Below the pieces are notes generated by a model. That model did not search any database, was not told where the DNA came from, and saw nothing but the letters and a program-made list of their open reading frames with translations. Below, piece after piece: positions 26,696 through 34,947 of a DNA stretch of 64,000 nucleotides. The stretch comes from JANMAT01 sp031359995 (lineage in GTDB: Bacteria > Actinomycetota > Acidimicrobiia > Acidimicrobiales > Ilumatobacteraceae): positions 14,302-78,301 of the forward strand of contig JANMAT010000052.1 in the NCBI GenBank assembly GCA_031359995.1, written 5' to 3'. The position numbers and the translations under genes are program-made. Position 1 is the stretch's first letter; every line of letters starts with the position of its first letter.

Positions 26696-27217
26696 TCAGG
26701 CCGTGGCGGCCACGATGGCGGCGACGATGTCGTCGAAGGACTTGTCGGCCAGCTCGCGCATCTCGTCGTCGGTGCGATCCTGGATCGGGTGCGCGACGAA
26801 CACCCGCGCCGCGGGGAAGCCCAGCATGGTGGCCTGCGATTCGGCGGCGACCACGAACTCGGCCGACGCGACGAACACGCCCGGGATGCCGCGGGCTTCG
26901 AGATCAGCGATGTCGTGCACACTGCACGACGTGCAGCTGCCTCAATCGGCGAGCGCTTCGATCACCACTTCGCACTGTGTGGCGATCTCGTGGCGCAGGT
27001 CGACGGGTGCCGGCTTGGTGAACGTGGGTTTCTTGTAGCGGCGCACGATGGCGCCCACGCCCACGAGGCGCTCCTCGAGCCGGTTCAGGAACACGTCGCC
27101 GCGCGGTTTGGAGATGTCGAGGAGCCCGACGGTGCGGCCCGCCAGGTCGGTCGGCCGCTCGAGCAGCGTGCGCGTGGCCACGGTGCGCTCGGCGGTGGGG
27201 TCGAGGATGATCGTCAT
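26696..27217 (-). CDS. UGSC-family selenoprotein (UGA read as selenocysteine)
   Basis: The gene encodes 173 residues if the TGA at 26944-26942 is read as selenocysteine (residue 92). The frame continues with GSCTSCSVHDIADLEARGIPG to the stop at 26696, giving U-G-S-C-x-x-C. This is the signature of the UGSC selenoprotein family, whose non-selenium relatives have Cys instead. Both sides of the UGA carry family-like sequence, with RTVGLLDISKPRGDVFLNRLEE before it and FVAHPIQDRTDDEM after it. A strong hairpin follows the codon. A ribosome-binding site (AAGGAGA) precedes ATG 27217, which overlaps the upstream stop by 4 bp. Function is unknown; a redox or thiol role with the adjacent thioredoxin-like protein is inferred. 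Ordinary gene calling would split or lose it. Confidence 0.87.
26912..26944 (-). promoter_or_regulatory. Bacterial SECIS-like hairpin after in-frame UGA
   Basis: Directly 3' of the UGA, an 8-bp perfect stem (GUCGUGCA with UGCACGAC) closes a GUG triloop. The loop lies 20-22 bases after the UGA, the range where SelB-binding bacterial SECIS loops occur. The whole element is coding sequence. Confidence 0.7.
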
Positions 27218-28662
27218 GGCGTGATCTCCTTCGTGATGGGCTGGCTGCCGGTGGTGCCGTTGGCCCACCCGGCGATGATGGTCGAGAACAGGCCGGCGCC
27301 GCCGCCCGCGTGCACGAGCAGGATGCCCTGCTCGCGGAACTTCGGCAGGGTGGTGTCGCGGAGGTGGGCGGGCACGCCCTCGGCCATGCCGTGGGCCCCT
27401 TGCACGATGTCGGCGCCGGCCAGCTGCAGGTTGGCGTGGAGGGCGGCGAGCACCTGCTCGCGCGTCCAGCCGGCGTCGGCGAAGACGCGGGCGTGGTCGG
27501 GGCCGATGATGAGGATGGCGTCGAACCCGAGGGGCAGCTTCGGGTGGTGCACGGTGCGCAGGCACGCCGCCAGCGACACGGCGAGCTCTTCGGGCGTGCG
27601 GGCCTTCTGGTCGACGGCGCAGCGGGGCCCCTCGCCCGGGAACACGGTGACGGTGGACGTGGTGGCGTCGAAACCGCGGGCCACGTGCAGCGGGGTCCAC
27701 GGCGAGCCCTCTTCGTCCTCCGGGAAGCAGAACGACAGCTTGCCGGGGTTGCCGTGGGTGGCCCGGTCCACCTCGCCGGGGCGCCCGCCGCCGACGTTGC
27801 GGATGACGAGCTGCAGGGCGCGGCCGATCGTCATGTTGGCCCGGTTGCCCTGCCCCAGGACGTTCACGCCGCTGTTCATGCCGATGGCCCGGCGAATGGG
27901 TCCGTTGATGATGAGCACGGGCCCGACCGGCATGGTGGTGGCGAGCACGCCGTGGATGTTGAACTCGTCGTTGCACACCGCTTCGACGGCGGCGATGACC
28001 ACGGGCAGGTACTCGGGCTTGCACCCGGCCATGACCGCGTTGATGGCGATCTTCTCGACCGTGACCGGTTCCAGGTTCGGCGGCACGACGGCCACGACCT
28101 CGTCGGGTCCGCGAGTGGTGCCGGCGAGCATGCGCAGCACGCGCGCCTCGGTGGGTGGGACGACGGGCAGGCCGTCGGTCCAGCCCCGCTCGAACAGCGC
28201 CTCGAACTCGTCTTCCAGCGTGGCCAGCTCGACCCGGCGGGCGTGCAGCACCGAACCGCCGTAGCGCACGGCGAGCACGTCGGTCATGGACGGATCGACG
28301 CTGAGCGACCCGCAGCCGGGCCGGAACACCGGCAGCTCCCCACCGAGGTCGTGGCGACCCGTGAAGACCCGCCACTCTTCGCGGTTCCAGCCGACGATGC
28401 GAGCCTGCTCGATGCCGTCGACGACGCGGATGACCGTCGGGACGGTCTCGATCTCGTGGTGGTAGCTGACGTTCAGGTCGGTGTCGTCGTGGGGCGCCAG
28501 CCCGGCCGGGAAGCTGGGATCGTCCTGGGAGTACACGGTGAGCGGCTCGGCGGAAGCGGCCAGCACCGCCAGCGCGGGCACGACCAGCCGGCACGTCGCG
28601 CAGTCCTGCTTCACGACCACCACCAAGCCGTCGGGCAAGGTGGGGGCGATCACGGTCCCCAT
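27214..28662 (-). CDS. Thioredoxin-domain protein of UGSC locus
   Basis: The protein has 482 residues. Residues 1-115 form a thioredoxin-like domain with a C21-A-T-C24 redox pair after the first strand, and VPTVIRVVDGIEQARIVGW at the cis-Pro region. The rest is a large uncharacterised domain rich in Gly, with INAVMAGCKPEYLPVVIAAVEAV, GPVLIINGPIRRAIGMNSG and IIGPDHARVFADAGWTREQV. This domain architecture is seen beside UGSC selenoprotein genes. ATG 28662 is chosen because the frame upstream has no thioredoxin-like sequence. The stop overlaps the selenoprotein start (ATGA). It is probably the first gene of a four-gene operon. Confidence 0.8.
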   Translation of the reverse strand: MGTVIAPTLPDGLVVVVKQDCATCRLVVPALAVLAASAEPLTVYSQDDPSFPAGLAPHDDTDLNVSYHHEIETVPTVIRVVDGIEQARIVGWNREEWRVFTGRHDLGGELPVFRPGCGSLSVDPSMTDVLAVRYGGSVLHARRVELATLEDEFEALFERGWTDGLPVVPPTEARVLRMLAGTTRGPDEVVAVVPPNLEPVTVEKIAINAVMAGCKPEYLPVVIAAVEAVCNDEFNIHGVLATTMPVGPVLIINGPIRRAIGMNSGVNVLGQGNRANMTIGRALQLVIRNVGGGRPGEVDRATHGNPGKLSFCFPEDEEGSPWTPLHVARGFDATTSTVTVFPGEGPRCAVDQKARTPEELAVSLAACLRTVHHPKLPLGFDAILIIGPDHARVFADAGWTREQVLAALHANLQLAGADIVQGAHGMAEGVPAHLRDTTLPKFREQGILLVHAGGGAGLFSTIIAGWANGTTGSQPITKEITP

Positions 28663-28764
28663 GAGGGGAACCGTAGTACCCGCGGCTGAGAATTCCGTCA
28701 CCCACCGTTTACAGGACGTTGCTTTCTTCGTACCGTTCCGATCCGTGCACCTGGGGGCCATCAC

Positions 28765-29604
28765 GTGTTGAACGTCGCGTTCTATGGAGTGCGCGGCTCC
28801 ACGCCGGTCAGCGGACCCGACGTGCTGCGCTACGGCGGGAACACGTCGTGCGTGGTGCTCACCGGTCCGACCATCGATCCGATCGTGCTCGACCTCGGCA
28901 CCGGACTGCGGCGGTACGGCGTGGCCTACGGGCCCACCACGCCGTTCAAGGGCACCGCCCTGGTCAGTCACCTCCACTGGGACCACGTGCAGGGCCTGCC
29001 GTTCTTCGCCCCCGTCTTACAACCAGGCGCCCACCTCGAGGTGTTCGGCCCGTCGCCCGTGCAGTACGCCAACCTGCGCGACGCGTTCGACACGTTCATG
29101 CAGCCGCCGTTCTTCCCGGTGACCATCGCCCAGCTCGCCGGACAGATCGACGTCATCGACTGCCCCGACGGCGACTTCAAGGTCGGCGGCGCCCACGTGC
29201 TGGCCCGCGAGGTCCCCCACGTCGGGTACACGCTCGGCTTCCGCATCACCGTCGGCGGGGTCACCATCGCCTACCTGCCCGACCACCAGCAGCCCACCGA
29301 CGGATCCATGGACGTGGCCGACAGCGTGCTCGAGCTCGTCGAGGGCGTCGACCTGCTCATCCACGACGCCCAGTTCCTGCCGGAGGAGTTCGCCCGCAAG
29401 GCCGACTGGGGCCACTGCACCACCGAGTACGCGCTCATGGTCGCCAGGCAGGGTGGCGCCAAGCGCCTGGCCCTCTTCCACCACGATCCGCTCCGGTCCG
29501 ACGCCGATCTCGATCACCTCGGTGCGTGCAACCGTCTCGCCGGCCAGCGGCTCGGCATCGATGTCATCACCGCGGCCGAGGGCCTGCAGGTGGCGTTCGA
29601 CTAG
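28765..29604 (+). CDS. MBL-fold metal-dependent hydrolase
   Basis: This 279-residue metallo-beta-lactamase-superfamily protein starts at GTG 28765. It has GVRGSTPVSG and YGGNTSCVVL at the N-terminus and the metal motif SHLHWDHVQG near residue 72. IAYLPDHQQP, LIHDAQFLPEE and GHCTTEYALMVA follow, and LALFHHDP supplies the last His. This pattern is that of the RNase Z/PhnP-like branch often found as cyclic-nucleotide phosphodiesterase-like proteins, some fused to response regulators. The substrate is unknown. It is divergent from the UGSC operon. Confidence 0.87.
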   Translation: MLNVAFYGVRGSTPVSGPDVLRYGGNTSCVVLTGPTIDPIVLDLGTGLRRYGVAYGPTTPFKGTALVSHLHWDHVQGLPFFAPVLQPGAHLEVFGPSPVQYANLRDAFDTFMQPPFFPVTIAQLAGQIDVIDCPDGDFKVGGAHVLAREVPHVGYTLGFRITVGGVTIAYLPDHQQPTDGSMDVADSVLELVEGVDLLIHDAQFLPEEFARKADWGHCTTEYALMVARQGGAKRLALFHHDPLRSDADLDHLGACNRLAGQRLGIDVITAAEGLQVAFD

Positions 29605-29629
29605 CGGGAACTGTCTAACCTGCGGGGCC

Positions 29630-30112
29630 ATGTCCGGCATCGACTCCGCTCGCTTCCGCAAGGTCCTCGGCCACTTCCCGACCGGTGTCACCGTCATCAC
29701 GGCCGCAGGGCCCGACGGGCCGGTCGGCTTCACGATCGGCTCGTTCGTGTCGGTGTCGCTCGACCCGCCGCTCGTGGGCTTCCTGCCCCAGCGCACATCG
29801 GCCACGTGGGCGCCCATGGAGGCCTCCGGCGGCTTCTGCGTGAACCTGCTCACCGCCGAGCAGGGCGAGCTGTGCTGGCGGTTCGCCAAGGAGTCCGAGA
29901 ACAAGTTCGTCGATGTCGACTGGTCGCCGGCGCCGCACTCGGGCGCCCCGCGGCTCGCCGGCGCGCTGGCGTGGATCGACTGCAGCATCGAGTCGGTGAG
30001 CGAGGCGGGCGACCACCTGTGGGTGATGGGCCTGGTGCACCACCTCGAGGCCGACGACGGCGCGCCGCAGCTGTTCTTCAAGGGCAAGCTCGGGACGTTC
30101 ACCGAGACGTGA
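29630..30112 (+). CDS. Flavin reductase-like FMN-binding protein
   Basis: The 160-residue split-barrel protein starts MSGIDSARFRKVLGHFPTGVTVIT, with GFTIGSFVSVSLDPPLVGFL as the FMN-binding segment and FCVNLLTAEQGELCWRFA. It fits the flavin reductase domain that supplies reduced flavin to two-component monooxygenases or acts alone on NAD(P)H. No monooxygenase is adjacent. It ends in a GTGA overlap with the MauE-like gene. Confidence 0.88.
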   Translation: MSGIDSARFRKVLGHFPTGVTVITAAGPDGPVGFTIGSFVSVSLDPPLVGFLPQRTSATWAPMEASGGFCVNLLTAEQGELCWRFAKESENKFVDVDWSPAPHSGAPRLAGALAWIDCSIESVSEAGDHLWVMGLVHHLEADDGAPQLFFKGKLGTFTET

Positions 30113-30489
30113 GCGCCCTGGGCACCACCGCCGCCGTCGTGGTGGGCGCGGCCGTCGTGGTCGCCGGCGTGAGCAAGCTGGCCAAGCCGTCGTGGGTGCG
30201 CGAGGCCGCCGGGTTGGGCGTGCCCGTCGCGCTGGCCCGCCCGGTGCCGGTGTTCGAGATCGTGCTGGGTTCGTTGGTCGTGTTCGACGTGGGCCGGCCG
30301 GTGGCGGCGTGGGCCGTCGCCGCGCTGCTGGCGGCGTTCACCGGAGTGCTCCTACGACCGCTGTTGCGGGGCCGGCACCCCGTGTGCGCCTGCTTCGGCA
30401 CGTGGTCGGCCAAGCCGATCGGCCCGGCCAGCGTGGTCCGCAACGCCGTGCTGATCGCCCTCGCCGTGGTCGCGGCGATCGACGGTTGA
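30109..30489 (+). CDS. MauE/DoxX-like membrane protein
   Basis: This 126-residue protein has four hydrophobic helices. The MauE/DoxX-type signature is GVSKLAKPSWVREAAGLG at the first loop and a HPVCACFG motif before the last helix. Family members act in disulfide or thiol redox processes at the membrane, as in methylamine dehydrogenase maturation. GTG 30109 overlaps the preceding stop, which implies co-translation with the flavin reductase-like protein. Confidence 0.75.
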   Translation: MSALGTTAAVVVGAAVVVAGVSKLAKPSWVREAAGLGVPVALARPVPVFEIVLGSLVVFDVGRPVAAWAVAALLAAFTGVLLRPLLRGRHPVCACFGTWSAKPIGPASVVRNAVLIALAVVAAIDG

Positions 30490-30514
30490 ACACCCGCGTG
30501 CAGGGCGCCCGTCG

Positions 30515-32572
30515 CTACCCCGGGGCGGCCTCGGCGCCGACGTGCACGAGCACGAACGCCAACGTGCGGGCCTCGTCGCGCCAGGCGTCGTAGCGGCCCG
30601 ACGGGCCGCCGTGGCCGGCCTCGAGCTCGGTGCGCAGCAGCAGCGGCCCCGATCCGGCGGCGCCGGCGACGGCGCGCAGCTTGGCGACCCACTTGGCCGG
30701 CTCGTGGTAGCTCACGCGGGGGTCGTTGAACCCGGCCGTCACGTACAACGACGGGTAGGCGACGGCGCGCACGTTGTCGTAGGGCGAGTACGCGGCCATG
30801 ATCGCCTCGAACTCGGGACCCCGCGGGTCGCCCCACTCCTCCCACTCGGTGATCGTGAGCGGCAGGGTCGGGTCGGACATCGTCGTGACCACGTCCACGA
30901 ACGGCACCTCGGCCACCGCGGCCGAGAACAGGTCGGGGCGCTGGTTGACCACCGCGCCCACCATGAGCCCGCCGGCCGACCCGCCCCGCAGGGCCAGCCG
31001 CCCGGGTGCCACGTAGCCGGTCTCGTGCAGGTGCACGGCGCAGGCGATGACGTCGTCGAAGGTGCGCTGCTTGTGCTCGAGCTTGCCGTCCAGGTACCAG
31101 CGGCGGCCGAGCTCGCCCCCACCGCGGGGGTGGGCGAGGGCGAACACCACGCCGCGGTCGAGCAGCGACAGGCGGGCCACCGAGAAGTAGGTGGGCATCG
31201 AGATCTCGTAGGCGCCGTACGCATAGAGCAGGCAGCCGGCGGTGCCGTCGAGCGGCGTGTCCACGTGGTGCACCACGTCGAGGGGCACGAGCGTGCCGTC
31301 GACCGACGGCGCCCACCGTCGCGACGTCACGTAGCGCGCCGGGTCCCAGACGCCGAGCACGGGCGTCTGCTTGAGCAGTCGGCGGTCGCCGGTGCGCACG
31401 TCCTCGTCCATCACGCACGCCGGCGTGGCCATGGCCTCGTACCGGAACCGGTAGCGCGCCGCGCCGTAGTCGAGGTTGGCGTCGGGCTTCACGTCGTGGG
31501 CCTCGGTCGCGAACGTGAGCACGCGCTCGGCGCCGTCGGCGAACAGCACGCGCAGGCGGGGCACGCCGTGCACCCACTCGTGCACGACGAGGTAGCCGGC
31601 GAACGGGTCGACGCCCATGATGCGCTGCCCGGGTACGTGGGGCACGAGCTCGCGCCAGTGGGCCTGCCCGGGCGTGGCCGACGGGGCGGTCATCACCTTG
31701 AAGTCCTCGGCGCCGTCGGCGTTGGTGACGATCACGAGGCCGTCGTCCCACTCGTCCACGTCGTACTCGTGGCCTTCGACGCGTGGCTCCACCAGCACGG
31801 GCGGCGTGTCGGGCGCATCGGCGGGCACGAGCCATGCCTCGGCCGTGGTCTTCGAGGCGATCGACAGCACCAGGTAGCGGCCCCGGCGGGTGCGATCGAC
31901 GTCGAGCCAGAAGCGCTCGTCGAGCTCCTGGTGCACGCGCACGTCGTCGGTGCCGGGGGTGCCCAGGCGGTGGCGCCACACCTCGAACGGGCGCTTGGCC
32001 TCGTCGTGGCGCACGTACAGGAACGTGGGCCCGTCGCTGGCCCAGGCGCCGCCGGCCGACACGAGCTCGATGCGGTCGGCCAGGTCGACGCCGGTGGCGA
32101 GGTCGCGGAAGCGGAGCTCGTAATCCTCGCTGCCGTCGCGATCGGCCGACCACGCGATGAGCCCGTGGTCGGGGCTGATGGCCAGCACACCGAGCTCGAA
32201 GTAGTCGAGGTCGCCCGCCTCGACGTTCTCGTCGAGCATGACGTGCTCGGGCGCCGTGGGGTCGTCGAGCGCCCGGCGGCAGTGGATCGGGTAGTCGAGG
32301 CCCTCCTCGGTGCGCACGTAGTAGTCCCACGGGCCGTAGGGCACGGGCACCGACAGGTCGGTTTCCTTGGTGCGGGACCGGATCTCCTCGAACAGGCGCT
32401 CGCGCAGGGGTTGCAGCGGCGCGAACCACCGCTCGGCGTAGGTGTTCTCGGCCTTCAGGTACCCGATGGTGTCCGGGTCGTCACGGTCCCGGAGCCATGC
32501 GTACGGATCGACCACCGCTCCGGCGTGGCGGGCGAGCGTGACGGGGACCTGCTTGGCGACGGGGGGGTGCAC
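30515..32572 (-). CDS. S9-family prolyl oligopeptidase / oligopeptidase B-like
   Basis: This is a cytoplasmic serine peptidase of about 685 residues. The N-terminal cap and beta-propeller start with DPYAWLRDRDDPDTIGYLKAEN. The C-terminal alpha/beta hydrolase domain has the nucleophile motif GGSAGGLM, the Asp region AGFNDPRVSYHEPAKW, and the catalytic His in LEAGHGG. It resembles oligopeptidase B, which cleaves after Arg or Lys in short peptides. GTG 32572 is preferred because homology starts at VHPPVAKQVPV. An ATG at 32638 would add 22 proline-rich residues of no clear family match. Confidence 0.88.
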   Translation of the reverse strand: MHPPVAKQVPVTLARHAGAVVDPYAWLRDRDDPDTIGYLKAENTYAERWFAPLQPLRERLFEEIRSRTKETDLSVPVPYGPWDYYVRTEEGLDYPIHCRRALDDPTAPEHVMLDENVEAGDLDYFELGVLAISPDHGLIAWSADRDGSEDYELRFRDLATGVDLADRIELVSAGGAWASDGPTFLYVRHDEAKRPFEVWRHRLGTPGTDDVRVHQELDERFWLDVDRTRRGRYLVLSIASKTTAEAWLVPADAPDTPPVLVEPRVEGHEYDVDEWDDGLVIVTNADGAEDFKVMTAPSATPGQAHWRELVPHVPGQRIMGVDPFAGYLVVHEWVHGVPRLRVLFADGAERVLTFATEAHDVKPDANLDYGAARYRFRYEAMATPACVMDEDVRTGDRRLLKQTPVLGVWDPARYVTSRRWAPSVDGTLVPLDVVHHVDTPLDGTAGCLLYAYGAYEISMPTYFSVARLSLLDRGVVFALAHPRGGGELGRRWYLDGKLEHKQRTFDDVIACAVHLHETGYVAPGRLALRGGSAGGLMVGAVVNQRPDLFSAAVAEVPFVDVVTTMSDPTLPLTITEWEEWGDPRGPEFEAIMAAYSPYDNVRAVAYPSLYVTAGFNDPRVSYHEPAKWVAKLRAVAGAAGSGPLLLRTELEAGHGGPSGRYDAWRDEARTLAFVLVHVGAEAAPG

Positions 32573-32657
32573 GCGGGGGGAGGCTATCGGTGCCGGCGCC
32601 CGGCCCGGCGGCGGAGCACCCCGAACCTCACCGGGCACGGCCGGAGGGCGACGGGCC

Positions 32658-33284
32658 TCAGCGCACGACGGTGGCGACCGGGGTCATGGCGACGCGGTCG
32701 TTGCGGGCGGCCTGCTCGGCCCACGCCTCGACGACGCGGTCGTCGGTCAGGTAGACGACCTGCACCATGTCGGCCAGGCGGTCGATGGCGTCGAGCAGAT
32801 CCCACGTGGCGCTGGACACCAGCCCGATCAGCGGCTCGTCGAGCACGGCGAGGGAGCCCTGACCGCGGCCACCGGCGTTGCGGGCCCGGCCCATCCAGCC
32901 GATGATGCGTTCGATCAGCTGGGGCACCGACGGCACCTCGACGGCACCGTTGACCCCGGCGCGGAAGCCCAGGTCCACCGGCTTCACGTGGGTCATGCGG
33001 GGCAGGTCGGCCGGTCCGGGCAGGGGCGAGTCGCCCGCGCCGCCGCGCTGCCAGGCCGACACCCGGCGGCGACCGCCGGTGCGCCGCACCAGCAGGGGCC
33101 GGCCGAGCTCGTCACGGTAGCGGAGCTCGGTGCTGCCATCGGTGCCGGTCATGGCCCGGTGGAGCGTCTCGACGAACTCCATGCGCACCCCGTTCCCCAG
33201 ACCGGTGAGCACGGTCAGGCGGTGATGGAACGGCACGGACAGCAGGCCGTCGGGTTGCAGCACGATGAGTTCTTCGATCCTCAT
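32658..33284 (-). CDS. SMC/ABC-like ATPase fragment with degenerate P-loop
   Basis: The 208-residue protein has the layout of the head of an SMC or ABC-type ATPase: RIEELIVLQPDGLLSVPFHHRLTVLTGLG, a short insert, and a Walker B-like SLAVLDEPLIGLVSSATWDLL. The P-loop position reads TGLGNGVRMEF and lacks the GKS/T needed for ATP binding. The coiled-coil arms are absent. It may be a regulatory pseudo-ATPase or a decayed head domain. ATG 33284 has GATCCTC-like sequence before it; 33314 is an alternative. Function is unknown. Confidence 0.55.
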   Translation of the reverse strand: MRIEELIVLQPDGLLSVPFHHRLTVLTGLGNGVRMEFVETLHRAMTGTDGSTELRYRDELGRPLLVRRTGGRRRVSAWQRGGAGDSPLPGPADLPRMTHVKPVDLGFRAGVNGAVEVPSVPQLIERIIGWMGRARNAGGRGQGSLAVLDEPLIGLVSSATWDLLDAIDRLADMVQVVYLTDDRVVEAWAEQAARNDRVAMTPVATVVR

Positions 33285-33403
33285 GGGGGGAACTGTCGGC
33301 AGCAACCGGGTCAAGCTGAAGTCAAAAGCGTTTCCGGCTCCCTCGTTCGCGCCAAGGGGCGGATCGTCCGCCTCGGGTCCCGGGCCCGGTCTTGGCTAGC
33401 GTC

Positions 33404-33646
33404 ATGGTCGTGCGGGTGTGGATCGATCAGGACCTGTGCACGGGCGACGGCCTGTGCCTCGACCACTGCCCCGACGTCTTCGTGCAGTTGGAGGACGGCA
33501 TCGCCTACGTCGCCCAGGACGGCCAGCCCGGCAACGACCCTGGTGGCTCGGGCAGCCTGGCGGTGGTGCCCGGCCGGCTGCACGGCGCGGTGGTCCTGGC
33601 CGCCGACGACTGCCCAGGGGAGTGCATCTTCATCGAGATGGACTGA
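33404..33646 (+). CDS. Ferredoxin
   Basis: The 80-residue single-cluster ferredoxin has LCTGDGLCLDHCPDVF and a distal CPGEC, a pattern of the Fer4_15 / [3Fe-4S]-[4Fe-4S] type that serves P450s and other oxygenases in actinobacteria. It may support the P450 at 6637, but the genes are far apart. A TAGCGT -10-like box six bases upstream of ATG 33404 suggests a leaderless transcript. The next gene starts 11 bp downstream with a strong GGAGG. Confidence 0.85.
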   Translation: MVVRVWIDQDLCTGDGLCLDHCPDVFVQLEDGIAYVAQDGQPGNDPGGSGSLAVVPGRLHGAVVLAADDCPGECIFIEMD

Positions 33647-33656
33647 GGAGGGGGTC

Positions 33657-34841
33657 GTGCACGACGACGACCCGTTCGGGTTCGACTCCCTCGATCTCGG
33701 TTGGCTCCGCGCCAAGCAGGGGGTGAAGTGGCACCGGTCCCGGGGTGAGCTGCTGGCCGCCTGGGTCGCCGACATGGACTTCCCGGCCCCGACCGTGGTC
33801 ACCGACGCCCTGCGGGCCTACGTCGACCGTGCCGACCTCGGCTACGCCGACTTCCGCAACGGCACCGGCCTGGCCGAGCTGTTCGCCGGGCGCATGGCTG
33901 CCCGTCACGGCTGGGCGCCCGACCCGTCGCTCGTGCACGACGTGTGCGACGTGGTGCAGGGCGTGCGCATGGTGCTGCACCTGATGACGCAGCCGGGCGA
34001 CGGCATCGCCTTCCACACCCCGGCCTACCCGCCGTTCCACGCCACCGTGGCCGACATGGGGCGCCCGCTCACGCCGATCTGGGGCGAGCGTGACGGCACC
34101 GGCTGGCGGTTCGACCTGGAGCGCTTCGAGGCCGACCTGACGACGGCCCCTTCGCGGCGGCCGTGCCGGGTGCTCGTGCTGTGCAACCCGCACAACCCGA
34201 CGGGGCACGTCTTCACCCGCACCGAGCTCGAGGCGCTGGCGCAGGTGGTGCTGGGCCACGACCTGCTGGTGATCAGCGACGAGATCCATGCCGAGCTCAC
34301 CTTCGACGCGCGCCGCCACATCCCGTTCGCGTCGCTGGGCGACGACGTCGCCGCCCGCACGGTCACGCTCACGTCGGCCACGAAGTCGTTCAACCTGGCC
34401 GCCATCCGCTGCGCGGTGCTGCACGCCGGCGCGCCCGCCGTGCACGCCGCCCTGGCCGCGCTGCCCTCGCACCTGTTCGGCGCGGTCAGCCCGTTCGGCG
34501 TGCTGGCCACGACCGTGGCGTGGACGCAGGCCGACGACTGGCAGGCGGCGGTGGTGCGCCGGCTGAGCGAGAACCGGCACGTGCTGGCCCGCCTGCTGGC
34601 CGAGCGCCCGGCGCTGGCCGCCATCGACTACGCCGTGCCCGAGGCCACCTACCTGGCCTGGCTCGACTGTCGCCCGCTCGGCCTGGCCGAGGAGCCGGTC
34701 GAGGTCTTCCGGGCCGGCGGGGTCGAGCTGTCGCCCGGCCCCGACTTCGGCGAGCAGGGGGTGGGGTTCGTCCGCCTGAACCTGGCCACGTCACCCCCCG
34801 TGCTCACCGCCATCGCCGACGCCATGGCCGCCGCCGTCTGA
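33657..34841 (+). CDS. MalY/PatB-type PLP-dependent lyase/aminotransferase
   Basis: The 394-residue fold-type I enzyme has the MalY/PatB (cystathionine beta-lyase) pattern. It has WVADMDFPAPTVVTDAL at the N-terminus, VQGVRMVLHLMTQPGDGIAFHTPAYPPF in the substrate region, and NPHNPTGHVF. The PLP Lys is in TSATKSFNLA near residue 243, and a late Arg in FVRLNLATS binds the carboxylate. Such enzymes release thiol or sulfide from cystathionine or cysteine conjugates. GTG 33657 is chosen because of GGAGGGGG immediately upstream. Confidence 0.87.
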   Translation: MHDDDPFGFDSLDLGWLRAKQGVKWHRSRGELLAAWVADMDFPAPTVVTDALRAYVDRADLGYADFRNGTGLAELFAGRMAARHGWAPDPSLVHDVCDVVQGVRMVLHLMTQPGDGIAFHTPAYPPFHATVADMGRPLTPIWGERDGTGWRFDLERFEADLTTAPSRRPCRVLVLCNPHNPTGHVFTRTELEALAQVVLGHDLLVISDEIHAELTFDARRHIPFASLGDDVAARTVTLTSATKSFNLAAIRCAVLHAGAPAVHAALAALPSHLFGAVSPFGVLATTVAWTQADDWQAAVVRRLSENRHVLARLLAERPALAAIDYAVPEATYLAWLDCRPLGLAEEPVEVFRAGGVELSPGPDFGEQGVGFVRLNLATSPPVLTAIADAMAAAV

Positions 34842-34897
34842 CCCCGCCGCCCGGCGGCGGGAGGATCTCAGGTCCCGTGGTGGCGACGGGCCGGGGA

Positions 34898-34923
34898 ATT
34901 GTTACTATCTGCGTAGGGGAAAT
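34898..34923. promoter_or_regulatory. 26-bp suf operator, copy 1 (sufB)
   Basis: ATTGTTACTA-TCTGCG-TAGGGGAAAT is the weakest of three related palindromes with the consensus ATTNGCACTA-N6-TAGTGGAAAT. It lies 24 bp before sufB. The other copies precede sufD and the second sufC. Confidence 0.6.
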
Positions 34924-34947
34924 CCCCGCCCACCCCCGGAGGACCTG

